Below the pieces are notes generated by a model that did not search any database, was not told the DNA's origin, and worked only from the letters and a program-made list of their open reading frames with translations. 64,000 nt of DNA from Pseudofabraea citricarpa (lineage: Eukaryota > Ascomycota > Leotiomycetes > Helotiales > Dermateaceae): the NCBI GenBank assembly GCA_029641185.1, contig JAPWGK010000019.1, positions 124,001-188,000 of the forward strand, written 5' to 3'. Every line of letters starts with the position of its first letter. The stretch's first letter is position 1. Of the stretch, positions 1 to 13,300 are shown piece after piece. Position numbers and translations under genes: made by a program.

Positions 1-427
1 CGTTGTCAAATTGTTAATATGCTCAATCAAACTCGTCTGTATCGTGGATACCAAGTAATATTGGAAGGACTTATACTTTGGCTTGTATTCTAAGTGTATT
101 TTCTCCAAAAATCTCGAATGTTTATCTCAGTTGTCTCAAAAAGCTACGTCGTATTTAACTTCACGGAAAAAAAAAAGAAACACCCCTCTTAATTGTGACA
201 CATTCCACATCCCTCAATTCCCTTACTTATGATTCAAGAAACCCAAAACCAAAAGAGGAAGAACCACCCAAAGAAGACACACTCCGGTCGATAGAACAGA
301 AGAACATAAAGTAGATAACACTAAAAGCTCCGCTCCCTCGCTTAACCAGTTCCCATGACAGCACAAAATCCCCAACCGACACAGACCAACCAAAAAAAAA
401 AATAGCACAAAAAAACAAGAAAAGGAG
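1..427. other. Intergenic spacer at the left window edge
   Basis: I see no supported gene here. The short open frames are low-complexity and lack splice or promoter context. Poly-A runs on the plus strand near 392-402 and 409-415 lie just downstream of the minus-strand tRNA and probably end its transcription. Confidence 0.6.
409..423 (-). terminator. Pol III terminator of tRNA-Leu
   Basis: On the minus strand a T4 run (423-420) and a T7 run (415-409) follow the tRNA 3' end within 5-19 nt, as expected for RNA polymerase III termination. Confidence 0.7.
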
Positions 428-543
428 TGAACAGAGTGGGACTCGAACCCACGCCACTTTCGTGACCAGGAAATTACTGATAACAGTAAGGGAGTTAAGG
501 AGTAACCTTAACCTGGCGCCATAACCAGCTCGGCCATCTGTCC
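428..543 (-). tRNA. tRNA-Leu (anticodon AAG) with a 34-nt intron
   Basis: Read on the minus strand, the ends form a 7-bp acceptor stem (GGACAGA with TCTGTTC, one G-U pair) followed by discriminator A at 428. The D-arm is GCCGAGCTGGTTATGGC. The anticodon stem is CCAGG/CCTGG with loop T-T-A-A-G-G, so the anticodon AAG lies at 509-507. A long variable arm (CAC-GAAA-GTG) is typical of leucine tRNA, and the T-arm is GTGGG-TTCGAGT-CCCAC. An intron interrupts the anticodon loop one base 3' of the anticodon (505-472), the canonical position for nuclear tRNA introns. Mature exons are 543-506 and 471-428 (82 nt). Confidence 0.95.
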
Positions 544-1129
544 TTTTTGATGTCTGCTTTTGCTCTTAACTTACACTATATTGGGGGTGGATTTCATGGG
601 AGAAACTACAAAGTAAAAAAGAACACCAAAATCAACACTCAAAGGAACGGAGGGTTTGCAGGTGCGTTTGAGTTCCTGCTTTGGTATATGCTTCTTTCTG
701 TTTATTGCGATTTATAGAATTTTGAAATCGCTGTTGTGTTTATATATGAGTGACAACCACTGGTGTCACTCAAATCCGATCCAATTTCTCCTTCTCTCAT
801 CCTCACTTAGATAAGTAGCATTGAGATACTAAGCATGAGAAGATAGCACGGTGATTTCTTTGTATCTCTCGAGCTTCTAACTTTAGGGCGAGGATAATTG
901 GTATTACCCCAGACTTGTAATGAACCTCAGGGAAGAAACTAAATTTTGGCATGTACAATATTCATCATTATATATCATGTAAACTACGTTCGGAACTCCG
1001 GCCATGCATCTAATCTATGATGCGCTCACTCCCTTCTTGAACTCCAAAACCTTAGAAAAACATCTGTTCCCCATTCTTATGTAGCCATGCCTGTCATGCA
1101 ACTTATACGCCACCCCAATATGCACCATC
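544..1129. other. Spacer between tRNA-Leu and RDH54
   Basis: The spacer holds the tRNA upstream flank and the 3' flank of RDH54. I see no coding potential or repeat in it. Confidence 0.5.
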
Positions 1130-3970
1130 TTAGCCCTTCTTAGCAAATACAAAGCCAACCTTACATCTCTCATCCTCCAAAACGTCTACGAGGATTTGGT
1201 CGTTGAGAACTGTCTTGATGTTCTCGACTTGTTCATTATCATAACCAAAGACATCTTTTGTCTCGCCGAGGAAGACTGAAGTGTCAACATGACTGTACCG
1301 CATTGAAGCCTGCATCTTGCCCTTGGATTTCTTCTTTTGCGCTATACGCTCTTCTTGTTCTTTCATGTTAACTTGAGAAGCCCGAAGTAGCTTGAATGGT
1401 GGTTCTTCCAAATCGTCATCACTATTGCTCGTCACTGCTTCCATAGACTCGGTTGGTAGAATGCGCTCAACACCAAGTCCCTTGCAATCACAGCCCAGTA
1501 AATCATGAGTCTGACAACCGGCATCGACATTTAGCGTAAAAAGATCACGCAGTTCCTCAGCAGAGAAGCTAGCTTCGTTCTTCTTACCATCCACAACACT
1601 GTCTGCTAGTCCCATCTTCGTAACTTGACGTTGATAAATCTTCTCATCCATTCCTCCAGCCATTAAAAATCGATAGATCATGACAGGGCGTTTTTGTCCA
1701 TCTCGATGAATACGTGCCATTGCTTGAAGATCTGTCGCTGGGTTCCAATCCACATCAAAGAGGATGAGACGGGAGGCACCTATCAAATTCAGACCGGCAC
1801 CCCCAGACTTCGCTGATAAAAGAAAAGCGAAATTTTTCGATGCAGGAGTTTTGTTGAAAGCATTGACCATATCCTGGCGTTTTGAGCTTGGTGTCTTGCC
1901 ATCAAGACGAAGAAATGGTAAACCTAGAGAAGCAATATGATTCCCAAGTATATCCAGAGTCGATGTATAGTTTGAGACAATTACAATCTTTTCAGAAGTG
2001 GTCTTTGAAAGTTGTCTTAAAATACGATCAAGCACCCTGAATTTGCTACTGTTCTGAATAGGACTCTGCCTTGAAATGTCGCCCGGGATGCTTTCGACTA
2101 GTTGAGCAACATTGGTATTGCTAGGAACAGCATCTTTATCTTTGCGTACCAGCAAAGATGGAGTGTTGCAGACTTTCTTCAGGATTGTTATAAGTTGTAA
2201 TGATGCCTCCGTACTACCAAGTACTTTGCCAAAGACAGGAGATTCAAGTATGTGCCGATATAATTGAGCTTGGGCTGCAGTAGGTTTGCAGAAGAGAACG
2301 TATTCTGTTTTGGGCTTTAGATATTTGGACAGAATCTCAGCTGTACGTCGTAAAATGAATTGTCTCGTCGTTGCTGATAATTCTTCTTCCCTGGCACTTC
2401 CTTTTTCGACGTCATTTATTGATGCCCCAGGTTGCCTGCTCTTCAAGATAGGACCTTCAAATTCTTTCTTGAACATGTTATATGTACCCAGCAGTCCAGG
2501 GTTTACAAAATCCACCATGGTATAGAACTCGGAAAGGTCATTCTGTATAGGCGTACCAGATAAGATGACTCGTCGGTCGGTATTGAGTGACCGGATTGCC
2601 TGTGCTGACTTGTTCGCTGCTGTCTTTAGACGATGGCCCTCATCTGCAACGATGATATCGATACCACTTCCTTTTTTCAAGTCGTCTTGTATGGATCTGA
2701 GCTTTTCGTATCCAATGATCATAACGCTGTAGCTTTTTCCGTGAGTGAAATCAGTGATCCTTCCATTCTGGCCATCTGCAATAAAGACCCCAAGCCTTTC
2801 ATTACCGAGCCATTTTCGGAACTCTTGTTTCCAGTTGTTGATCAGTGTGACAGGGCAAACAATCAACGCTTTCTTGATGACTCCTTCTGAAACCCCGTGA
2901 ATGGGGTTCTGTTTCAATAGTGTCCATAATAAAGCGATTGTCTGCAAAGTTTTCCCAAGGCCCATTTCATCTGCCAATACAGCACCCTGTCCGTTAAATT
3001 CTCGCATGTCCATGACACATTCATAGAGAAATTTCACGCCCTCTTTTTGATGCTCACGAAGATGCTGGTTGAGGAAGGGATCCAGCACTACGTCAACAAC
3101 TTGCTTACCCTTTGGGATATCGGTTGGCCTTTTCATTACCACCGCACCAGGGGCTTTTGGATCATGACGTGGTGTGGGTGTTCCAACTCGATTCTGTGGC
3201 ATCACTGTGGTCGAGAGTAACGGGTTCTTGAACTGTGCTTTCATAGCAGTGGTTTTTGGTGTGTTTCCGTAAAAGCTTTTGGCAGGTATTTCCAATGCAT
3301 CGTCATCATCAACCACTTTGGCCTTTGTTCCAACCAATGGTTTCTTGAGGGACAGAGGACTTGTTTTCTTCGGAACGTTACCATTTTGAGGAACGGTTGA
3401 TGGGCGTATACCACTTTTCAAAAATGGCTTCCCAGCAAGAAAGTCCGCTTTCGATATAAGTTCATCAACCTCGACATCCTTGCCACCGATATTCAGAGTA
3501 CTGCCTGGCAGAAGGGGATCACTCCACCGACATCTTCCCATTTCTCGCCCCGATACGTCTTGAAGATTCGCATATCCACCCTGCAAAGAAAGAACACCAT
3601 CACCATCCCAAGTCTTGTGCTTTTTATTTGTGAATTTCCGCCTAAAAAACCTTAGCTAGAATATTGAGATCGTGGCGAGGGCTACATACCAAAGGACTAG
3701 GAAATATCCTTCTGGTCCACATGAGTCCGCATTGCTATCTCGGGCAGTTGAACTGTTTTCTTTGACTATCAATGGCCTTCTTGGCGCACTTACTGCTGGC
3801 GAAGTAAATGCTATCTGCTTTCTAGGTGGGCTTTCCTCGATAACCTGGTGAATCAACAGTCGTCTTTTCTTCGCTGGTGGGGATAATGATTCTGTATCGG
3901 ATTCGGTCAGATCAATGGCAGCAGGCTTGGCCACCTTCTTGAGGAGTGGTGGCTTGAAGGGTTTAAACAT
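1130..3970 (-). CDS. RDH54: Rdh54/Tid1-type Swi2/Snf2 DNA translocase
   Basis: Two exons, 3970-3690 and 3641-1130, joined across a 48-nt intron (GTATGT...TTTTAG); the join restores the family motif LWRKFTNKKHKTWDGDG and gives 930 aa. The N-terminus (MFKPFKPP) resembles the short Rad51-contacting tail of Rad54-family proteins. The Snf2 core shows motif I DEMGLGKT (about residue 319), motif II DEGH (about 427) and the C-terminal RecA-like lobe with QAMARIHRDGQKRPV. Known family role: ATP-driven removal or remodelling of Rad51/Dmc1 on duplex DNA in homologous recombination, mainly interhomologue and meiotic. The WRK..KKHKTWDGDG segment favours Rdh54 over Rad54. MluI-type boxes lie just upstream. 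Confidence 0.93.
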
Positions 3971-4278
3971 TGTTGCGTGAGGATTCTGGCTTTGGGTAGT
4001 GTCGCGATGTTATGAGAAACGCGACGCGTCTGCCATAGTTTGTGTTAAACGCCAGATCATGTGACAACCTTTGATATGGTCTCCAAATTTTTGTTTTCAT
4101 TGGGTGTCAAACGAGTTTGGTCTCAGTATACCTTTGATTCTGTGAGGATTTCATTGAAGTCACGTTTGCTTTCAGTTAGACTTGCAACCAAAAAATTTAT
4201 TACCGGTAGATTTTTTGTGATCATCTTAACTAGAACGCCTTTCTTTTACAATCCATCAAACTCCAAGCCGAGCTTCCT
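3971..4278. other. RDH54 promoter and UTP10 3' flank
   Basis: Both neighbours are on the minus strand, so this 308-bp gap is the upstream region of RDH54 and the 3' flank of UTP10. Apart from the MCB-like boxes and a TCATGTGA motif I see no feature in it. Confidence 0.6.
4019..4063 (-). promoter_or_regulatory. Candidate MCB (ACGCGT) boxes upstream of RDH54
   Basis: ACGCG (4019-4023) and the full palindrome ACGCGT (4024-4029) lie about 50 bp before the RDH54 start. A TCATGTGA sequence follows near 4056-4063. ACGCGT is the known recognition box of the fungal G1/S factor MBF, which drives replication and repair genes. Regulation is inferred from sequence alone. Confidence 0.45.
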
Positions 4279-7200
4279 TTACTGAAGCATAGAATCTAGA
4301 CTTTCACCAAGCACGTCCTCAATCTTCACAATCCAGCGATGTGTTTCCTTTTCTACAACGTCATCATCATCCTCTTGTAGTTCGCTGATGAACGGCAGCA
4401 TTTCGGGTAACATGGATAACCATTCCTCACCCAAGCGCTCCGTCAAGGCCTGTTCGCATTTTACTGCGGCAAGTCTGATACTGGAGTTTTCGGATCGAAG
4501 GTGTTTGAGTATAGTACTGTTTAGCTCCTTATGGTGATCTGATGAATCTGCCGCTGCTGCAAGTTCTACAATTGCAGGAACAAGGTCGTCGACCAAAGTT
4601 ATGCTTGAGGCATGAGTGAATTGAGCACAGAGGGTTGGAACTATTGCACCGAAATGAGATGGTGATTGCCAGAAGTCATCCTGGTCATGCTCAAAACATT
4701 TTACTAGGGTTTGAAGCACTCTGGACCAAAGTTCCTTCGATTCATCATCCTTGACATTGACATCATTTAAGATTTCCACGGCATTCTCGAGAATGTACGT
4801 GGCATAGCTCGTAACGATTGACTTGAGATTCTCGAAGAAAAGTGCCAAGAACCCATACACGCTTTGTTGGCGCAAGATTCGCCCTGATTTATCCTTTTTG
4901 GGCAGTGTAGATGCAGCCCATTCGACGAGGTTGGAGAAAATTGGTCTAAATGTAGAGTCGTTGAACTTGTAAATCATCTTGATTGCAACTTCGTTAACCT
5001 CGGTTTCGATCTCAGACATTGCTTCAGAGTTGAAATGATTCTCTGTTGCTACTGACCACTGTCTCTTAAGATCGAACGCGCTCAGGAAGATCTTGGACAG
5101 AGTAGAAGAGTTCTTGGTAACAACACTCTTGGTGTGTTTATCTATGGCAATGCTGAGAATGAGGATATATTCGTGGAGTGCCTGTACATGTTAGTTGCTG
5201 TTGCAAGGAATGAGTGAGAGAAAAAAATGCTTACCAAGGGACCGGAATTTGCGGCTTGAGTCCAATCTTGCTCCAGCGCGGTAAACATGGCTTTTGCCTC
5301 AATCTGCTTTGCTGCCAATTTCAAGCACTGAAGTCTACTTTCGTCTGCATCATCATCGAGTTCTGCTTGAGCAGAAGCATTGGAGATTGACAGAAGCTTG
5401 TCTAAATAAGCACCAGAAACCATGTAAGGAAGGTGATCAACAAGTGCACTTATGAACGCATAGCCCGCATTGTGCAGCTTTTGAGCTTCCTCGTCGTCTC
5501 GAATACTCTCCGCAATGTATTCCAAGGCCTTTGGAATAGCAACTGGCAACACCGAAACAATTCCTTCGCGAAGAATTTCAACCAAGGAAGATAGACAGAG
5601 TAAAGCCATGACTCGCAGGCGGTTGTCAGACTGGCCAAGGCAGTGGTCACTGGCAATGGTCTCTGCTGCTGCTGCAACGGCTTCTAGATCCTTCTTCCCG
5701 TACTTCTCGGATATTTTATCTACGCAAGCCACAGCAGTATGCTTGTAAAGAACATCTGCAGACTCGCGAATTATGGCTGTCAGTTGTGGTAAGAATCCGA
5801 GCATCGCAACTCTCGAAACAGCATCAGAGGGACTCTCTTGGTCAATTCGAGCTTCTAGAGAAAGTAAGATCTTGCGGCGCAGAGCCTCGTTAGGTCTGTC
5901 TAGCAAGCTTTCTACAGACTTCACAAATTCGGCAGTAGAAAGCAGGCCAAGTATACTTGCTAGAACTTCTCCGCATGCACTATGTAGCACCTTTTGGTCC
6001 TTAAGCGAGTCCGCGAGAGCCAGCAACTTTTCAAGCAGTGTTGAGTAGAGATCACGGACTCTTGCTGCATCCATATCGTCACGTTCAAGTAGCTTTCCGG
6101 TTTGTTTTATAAGTCGTTTCTGAGACAGAAGTTGTGGTAAAAGTGTTAACTCATCTAGGACAACCCGATGAGGATCCACTATACCATCCTCATTTGTGCT
6201 CAGTAACACCAAGGAGAATGATGGCTTCGGCCTCAAAACATCACCAACCAAGTCCAGAAATTTGATAGCAGACTGTAGTTGAATCTCTACACTGAAAGAA
6301 CTGGACAAGTCTCCAGCGAAAGTATTGATGTTTTCGGTAGCACCGTACTTATCGACAAGCATTGTTTGAATCGCGAACAAAAAGTCTTCTGCACCTAATG
6401 TTTGGACCAATGATGTAAAGAGACCTTGCCGACGATGAGCAGGAACATGCTCGTAGGCAGCCACAAAACTTAGTAATAGCTCGGCAGCGCCTGTGACTGG
6501 ATCGCCCTTTTCTTTTCGAAGGGATGATATGAGAGGTGGAATGACTTCTTGGATCGTCTGGTTAATGACATGAGATGAGTACTCGTCATTTTGCCTGAGG
6601 ACAGAGTTGCCCATGAACGTGAATATTGGCATCACGCTATGGAGAACCAGTTCAGGTGCTGTGTCTGCTAACGAGGCAATAAGAAGTAGGGCTGAGTTCT
6701 GTACTTGCGGGCTCGCGGTCTTTTGAATGCAGTCAACGATCAAATCTGTCCGAACTGCGGTCCGGTCCAACTTTAGGCTTGGGTCCGACTTGAAAGTTTG
6801 CATAATAGCTAAGAGACTGCTAAGTACCAAGCCTTGAAGATAAGCGAGCTCTGAGGAAACTTGGGCCTTGAAGTGTTGCAACTCGGCCAATGTAGTGAAC
6901 AGATCTTTGAGGAGCTCGGGGTGCGTGCCCGCATCTGAGCTATCAATAAGTTGCAATACAAATGTGACCTGTCTAATGGCTGCAGAGAGCTGTTCGGGGT
7001 CTTGATGAGGCGTCCTGGCAACTTCGCCATGACTCGTCCTCCGTCGTTTTGTTGCAGGGGCTTTGTCTGAGAGTTTTGCGGCGGTCGGAAGCTGACTTAG
7101 GAAGGAGAGCAAGATGTCGGTAGAGAGTGGCATGCTGTTGAGAAAGTTTGATGCCTCCTCTGATGCCAGTTCACTAATGTTTGATCCTTTGTCGGTTGAC

Positions 7201-9795
7201 TGTGACGTTTCCATGAGCATTTGAGCAGTTTGCAAGCGCAGATCACCTTTCAGCGATGACCATATGGATCGAAGTCTTCGGAATAGTGCTTTCAAAAGCT
7301 GAGGTCGATCAGCCCCAACTACACCGTTGATGACTGTTGCCAAGTAATTCAACCCATCCTTGTCGGTCGCAGTAATAGTAACCATTGCCTGATCATCAAA
7401 CTCCACGAGATCAATTTGCTCCTGCTGACAAATTCGAAGGACCTCAGTGGCTTGGAGGCTAACCCATTGTTGAAGAACAGGCAATAATACTTTTGTTCTG
7501 CTTGTACTTGCAACACCTCGGACTTGGTTTAGACATGCCAGTAACCGGGATTTCACCAGATAAATTGGTGTGTTCACGGTGTGACTACCCAAGAAGGACA
7601 TAATTGATGCTCTGGCTACTTGTGGAAGGCGTCCTTGGTCGGCCTTTTTAGAAGTGTCGGTAGAGCTGCGAGGGCTATTTAGGGATTTATCGAAAACAGA
7701 TTCGATATGTCTCTTGTCCAAGATACATTCTTCAAGTGAAGGAATGAGAACTTCTCGCAATAAGCGTCCCGCGGTATCTGCTGAAAGCCACTTGGTTGCG
7801 GAGGTCTCCTCGCCGATGCCGTATATGTCATCCGAAGCCCACTGAACTACGTCCTTCGATGCTTTTTTGCCTTCAGTATGATCTGGCTGTAGTTGCTCAA
7901 TCTGAACCAGGAGTTCTGCTGCAGCGCGACGTACTTTGGTGGCAGGGTCCCCGAGAGCTGCAATGGCATAGGGCAATATTGCTTGAAAGTCGAATTTCTT
8001 GGCATCACTGCCAGACAAGCATCGAGATACCATTTGGATTGCTGAAGCTCTAGCCATAACTGGATATGGCCCACACCACGTTCTTATGTAGAAGGTGATA
8101 TATATGGGATTTTCCAAGAAACTTCCGCGCTGCAATAGTGGCGCACTGTCGAAGGTATCCATATTTGTCGAATCGGTAGTAGATGAGAGGAAAATGTGGC
8201 ACAAATCTGAATATATGCGCGAAGGCTTGTGGGCAAGGAATGATACCTCGTTGGTCGTGCGCTCCGGGATCTTCTCCATAAGCTCTGAGAAGACAGGGCT
8301 TGTCCGCTTTGTCGCGGAATCAGCGTCTCCCATTTCTGTATCATCTGCAGGTACTGACTCTATCTGCTTAGGTCGAATCGAGGTATGTAACTTCATCTCT
8401 AGCTCGTCCATATCTATCCCCTCCACTTTCAGGGCTTCTTGAACCACCATGCCCACATGCCCAGAAAGTTGGGTGAGTGAAACAAGAGATGTAGCGAGAC
8501 TTGATCTTACTTCTTCTAGAGTATCATTGTCAACCTGATGAGCCGCGAGCAGCATTAATTTGACAAGGACAGAGGCTTGTGCATCACTCAAGAGCTCGTG
8601 CTCAACTATTTCGCTAACAATCGGAAGGCCGCGTATGTCGCCGGTTTTGCTAAGTCGGTCGACCAGAGCAAGACAAAGGCCATTCGCAAGTTTGTCAACC
8701 CTGCGCTGTTTAGACAATTCGATGAGTAAAGTAGGCAGATCTGAGATTTTAAGTAATTCCTTGGTAAGACGTTTGGTCAATTGCTTTGCGGCTCTTTGTT
8801 GAGATAACACGGCCAAACAAACAAGGCCTGGAAGTGTGGTTTCCGTCGTCCATCCCAGAACTACAGCTTCCATCATCGAAGTGAGCATCTTATCCTCCAG
8901 CCCACCTTTCGACGCCAATATAGCGAGTAGCATGTAGCATCCAATCCGTAAATCAGGAACTTTCCTCATGGCCAATCCTTCGTTTAAAGTGGGAATCAAT
9001 CTCATTATAACGTCCTGCTCATTCTGCTGCTGGACGCCTTTTCTGCCTGATCTGGATTTGTCCAACATCCCGCTTGTCGCCTCGGTCATGATTCCAGCCC
9101 AGAATGCTAGAAGGGCCTGATAATGATGACGCACCTTACTGACCCCAACCACATAAGCATTGAAAGTTGCTGTGAAAGAATTATTGTTGATTGCGGCTTG
9201 CACTATTGCATGTCTGGCTGGAAGGGTCAAGGATCGAATATATGGTTGCAGGAAACGGTATTCTTGGGGGATGTTTGACGGTAATATGGACAATAGGGCT
9301 GTAAATATCGGCAATGTATGATATGGAAGAAATGTGCTGAGCAGGAATGATGTGTTGTACTCGTGAATTCTGTAATACATTATTAGCCAGTCATCAATTA
9401 TTAAAGCCATCCACATACCTAAATCTTCTAACAAGCCATTCGACTGCTTTTACAGCTGGATTCAATCTAAGTCTAGCAGCAGCAAGACTGATAAAAGCCT
9501 CCAATCTTTTGTCCAACTCCAAATTCTCTGCTGCCGTCATCTGTGTCCGATCTTCTTCCTGGCTCTGCTCGCTGAAAATGGTTCTTTGAAACTCAAGAAA
9601 CCGGCCATCTAGTAGACATAATTCTTGGAATCCTTCATGGCATATTGCGTAAAGTGTCTCGAAACTCTGCGATGCTGCGACTCGAGGTTCGAAGATTAAC
9701 GATTTTGAATGTGCAGCTTTCTGCGCCTTGAGATTCAAAGTATTGGTAGAGCTGGCGGCAATTTGTGCCAACTGAGCTCCTAGAGAAGAGGCCAT
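4279..9795 (-). CDS. UTP10: UTP10/HEATR1, U3 snoRNP-associated HEAT-repeat protein
   Basis: Three exons, 9795-9419, 9369-5235 and 5181-4279, with introns of 49 and 53 nt that keep frame and give 1804 aa, close to the usual size of this family (about 1,750-1,800 aa). The N-terminus MASSLGAQLAQIA...LNLKAQKAAHSKSLIFE is characteristic of fungal Utp10, and the rest is alpha-helical HEAT-like sequence. The C-terminal BP28-type region ends in a conserved tryptophan-containing helix (HRWIVKIEDVLGE). Known role: scaffold of the t-UTP/UtpA complex in the 90S pre-ribosome, needed for rDNA transcription and 18S rRNA processing in the nucleolus. It is divergent from NRDE2 across a 524-bp shared promoter. 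Confidence 0.94.
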
Positions 9796-10319
9796 ATTGA
9801 ATCAGGGGGTTGTTGTTTTCAATGCGCCTCCAAAAATTGAACGTCCATTGTTTGAGGTGCAGTCGTTGGTCGCTGAGTTCGAGCGAGCTCTATCGATACC
9901 AAAACTTTTTTTTTGCCCGCTTAATGGCGGACAAGGCTGTGATCACGTGCTGAGTATACATCTCGGAAGGCACGTGCGTCCCTTGACAACGAAACTCGGA
10001 CGAAGTCGACATGAATGGGTGATTGCAGGGAGTTGGATTGATTAGAGCTAGGTATTTGACATGCTTGGGAAGTGACCTCATATTGGTTCACTCAACTAGT
10101 CATTACATCCTCTTGAAGCAATTATCTGCCACTGCTGCTGCTACAACAAATACAGCTATTAGCCAAGATTTCCCGCAACAGCCTTGTCCAAGAAAACAGT
10201 AATTTATCAACATCTGCATCCATCAAGTTTGATTGCAACCTGTATGGTAGGACTCGCAGTGTCAGCATACCTGGAGATGCAGCTTCACTCAAACGTCTTT
10301 CACAAATAGGTTCGTCACA
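9796..10319. promoter_or_regulatory. Bidirectional promoter UTP10 / NRDE2 with two CACGTG boxes
   Basis: The two divergent start codons are 524 bp apart. Two CACGTG palindromes lie at 9944-9949 and 9971-9976, spaced 27 bp; this is the E-box bound by Cbf1/USF-type bHLH factors in fungi. A T-tract near 9905-9914 could exclude nucleosomes. The regulatory role is inferred. Confidence 0.45.
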
Positions 10320-13300
10320 ATGTCAGAGTCGAGTCGAACCAACATACCTAAATTTGCCTCCTTCAGACCAAAGCCCACACCACCAGTCTCGGATGTTAGC
10401 CAAGAAGAGAAACAGAAAAGGGAGAGAAGGGGACAACAACCGATCAAAGCCGACTTGAAGGACGGTCACCGTAGGCGCCACAGGTCTAGAAGTCGGGAAA
10501 GGCATCAAAATGACCACGTGCCTGCTACAAAGAATTCGGTGCATCAACTAGCAGAAGAAACCTCTGGCTTATTTGTGATCGATCGAAAGGGGGACGTGAA
10601 AAATCTGACATATGGCAGTCTTCATCGCTACGATATTCCGCAGTTTCATAGAGCCGGAGCGGGTAACGTTCTAGGTATCAGTAATGATGTCAAAATTGAT
10701 CGGGATCACCGAGATGAGAAAGGCATTGTTCTATTAGACCGGAGGGATTTCATATCGAAGACAAGAGAGAAATATGTTTTCTCGAGAATCGAAAAAGAAC
10801 GACCAAGGCTACTGAAGCTGCAACCCGATGTCGAGGGTGATATGCAGGGCGCGGAAGATGACAGAGACTTTATCTCCATCGAGCCTTTAAAGGGGAAGAA
10901 GCCAAAAGGGACGGATGATGGGTCTGGGGAATCTTCTGCCTCGGAAGATGATGGTAACAACGTTACGAACTATCGCTCAATTCATGGAAAAAAGAAAGCC
11001 AGTAGCCGACCTGAAGACGAAAATTTCCGCTATGCCACAGATAGTGATTCTTCTGGCTCTGATTCTGGTAGGGCCATCAAAATAGACGCGGCTTTGAGAC
11101 AGAAGGGTGTTGAGCTCTCTCGAAAGGTTGACCAATTTCCAAAAGATATGAATGCATGGGCTGCATTGATTGAGCATCAAGATGCTTTACTCCATTCAAC
11201 TGATCGTCGAGTCACTAACGCTGAGATCAAGAGCACGGCCGACATCAAAATACACATGTATGAGAAAGCATTGGGAAATACTACTTTACTCAAGGATCGA
11301 GAAATGCTACTTTCGGGCTTGATGACAGAGGGAGCTAAGATCTGGGATTTGAAAGCTCGATCCGATCGTTGGGAGAGGATAGCGAGAGATCACATCGATA
11401 GTATCGTCCTGTGGACAAATTACCTGGACTTCAAACAATCTGAATTCTCGACTTTTCGACATGAGGAGGTTCGCAAAGTCTATACTGAAAGAATCAAGCT
11501 TCTCGTACAAACACTATCGACCGCCTCAAGAGATAAATATCACCTTTATGAGCAGCTCATTTATGTTCTGTTGCGCTTCACGATGTTCATTCGCGAGTCT
11601 GGCTTTTCTGAATTGGCGATTGCAATATGGCAAGGTCTCCTCGAATTAAACTTCTACGCTCCTCGGGTAGATACCAAAAATCCAATTGATTTGTTCCGAG
11701 ATTTTTGGGAAAGTGAAGTGCCGCGGATAGGAGAACAAGGATCACTTGGTTGGAGTCAATATGTCCTCAATCCTGATGAAGCAGTCATACCAGAGGTCGT
11801 CACTGATGAAGCAGACCCGGCATCCGATGATTTGGACGTTTTTAAAGGCTGGTCGACTGCTGAAAAGGCAAGAAGCCTATCATCACGCAATCCTGCCAGA
11901 ACCTTGGATGAAGTTGCAGAAGATGATCCGTACCGTGTAATTTTGTTCTCGGATATTGAAGAGTTCCTAGTCGCGATCCCATTCAAATCCGAAGATCTGC
12001 GTGATCTGCTTATTAATGCATTCTTCATGTACTGTCAATTGCCAACAATTTGTATACATCCGGCTGGAAGGGGAGCATTGGATACCTGGCTTCGCGATGG
12101 TCTGCTTAACGGAAATCTCTTGGACTGTGATCTGGTGTGGGTCAGGTCTAACTACTTGACAGTCAATGTCCCTTCTGAAGAAAATGCAGCCCAAGATATC
12201 CAAACCATTTTGGATACAGCTGCACCAAATTTTGCCACCTCGTCTACTTCATTGTTTGGCAAACTCTGGTTTAGGAGATTTAAGTCATGGCGAGACCTTT
12301 ACGGGGGCGACAATGGACCAGTCAGATACGACTGGCTTCGAAACATCTTAAGACAATTGACACGCACCCATTTTAACGAAGCTCTTGCTGAGTATTATCT
12401 GGCATTTGAATGGGCAAATGAACCAGGGACAATCAAGAAGACTGCCAAGGGATTACTGAAGGAACACTCTTCATGCCTACGACTCTACAATGCGTACGCG
12501 ATGATTGAATGGTCAAAGGGGAATAAAGACGTTGCCAAAAGCGTATATTATGCTGCCTTGAGCATGAGCAAGTCGATGTCCGAGGATGGTGGCAAGGAAG
12601 CTGCAGTGTTGTGGAGGAGTTTAATATGGGCCGATCTTGAGGAAATGGACAACATGACAGCGCTGAAACATATTCTTTCAATTCCAAGTGCAACGATTGA
12701 CAACCCTTCCGAGACTAGTGCAGCGACTCTTCTCAAGGCAAATCAATATCTCTCCTCCAATCGAGACTACAATATCTCCGCTGGGCATACAAACCACGCG
12801 ATTCTCTACGCCGAACTGTTGGCCATTCTAGAATACCTAACATCAACATCAACTACGGAACCCCAGTCAACTGCGCAAGGCAATATTACATCGGCACTTT
12901 CCGTCTTCACACACTCTTCTCAAATCCTCATGTCCCGCAATCTCACCAGCAGTATTGCACACGAAAAACTATTACAGTCTGCTGCTCGCTTACTCTTTCA
13001 CCAAGCACGAATTGGCCCTTTCCGACCAGCTCTAATACGAGATCATCTCTCTCATTTCCTAGATATCTTTCCACACAATACCATTTTCCTATCCCTGTAC
13101 ACTTGGAATGAATCACGTCTTCGAATTGATGCCCGGGTTCGTTCTCTGCTTTCATCGAAAATTCTTAGACCTGAAAATGACGCATTGTCTTCACGGCTCT
13201 TCGCTATTCAACATGAGTTTACCACCGGAACAACTCATTCTGTGCGTGCAGCATTCGAGAATGCTGTAGCTTCTACTGCTTATAAATCAGCCGCTGCTTT

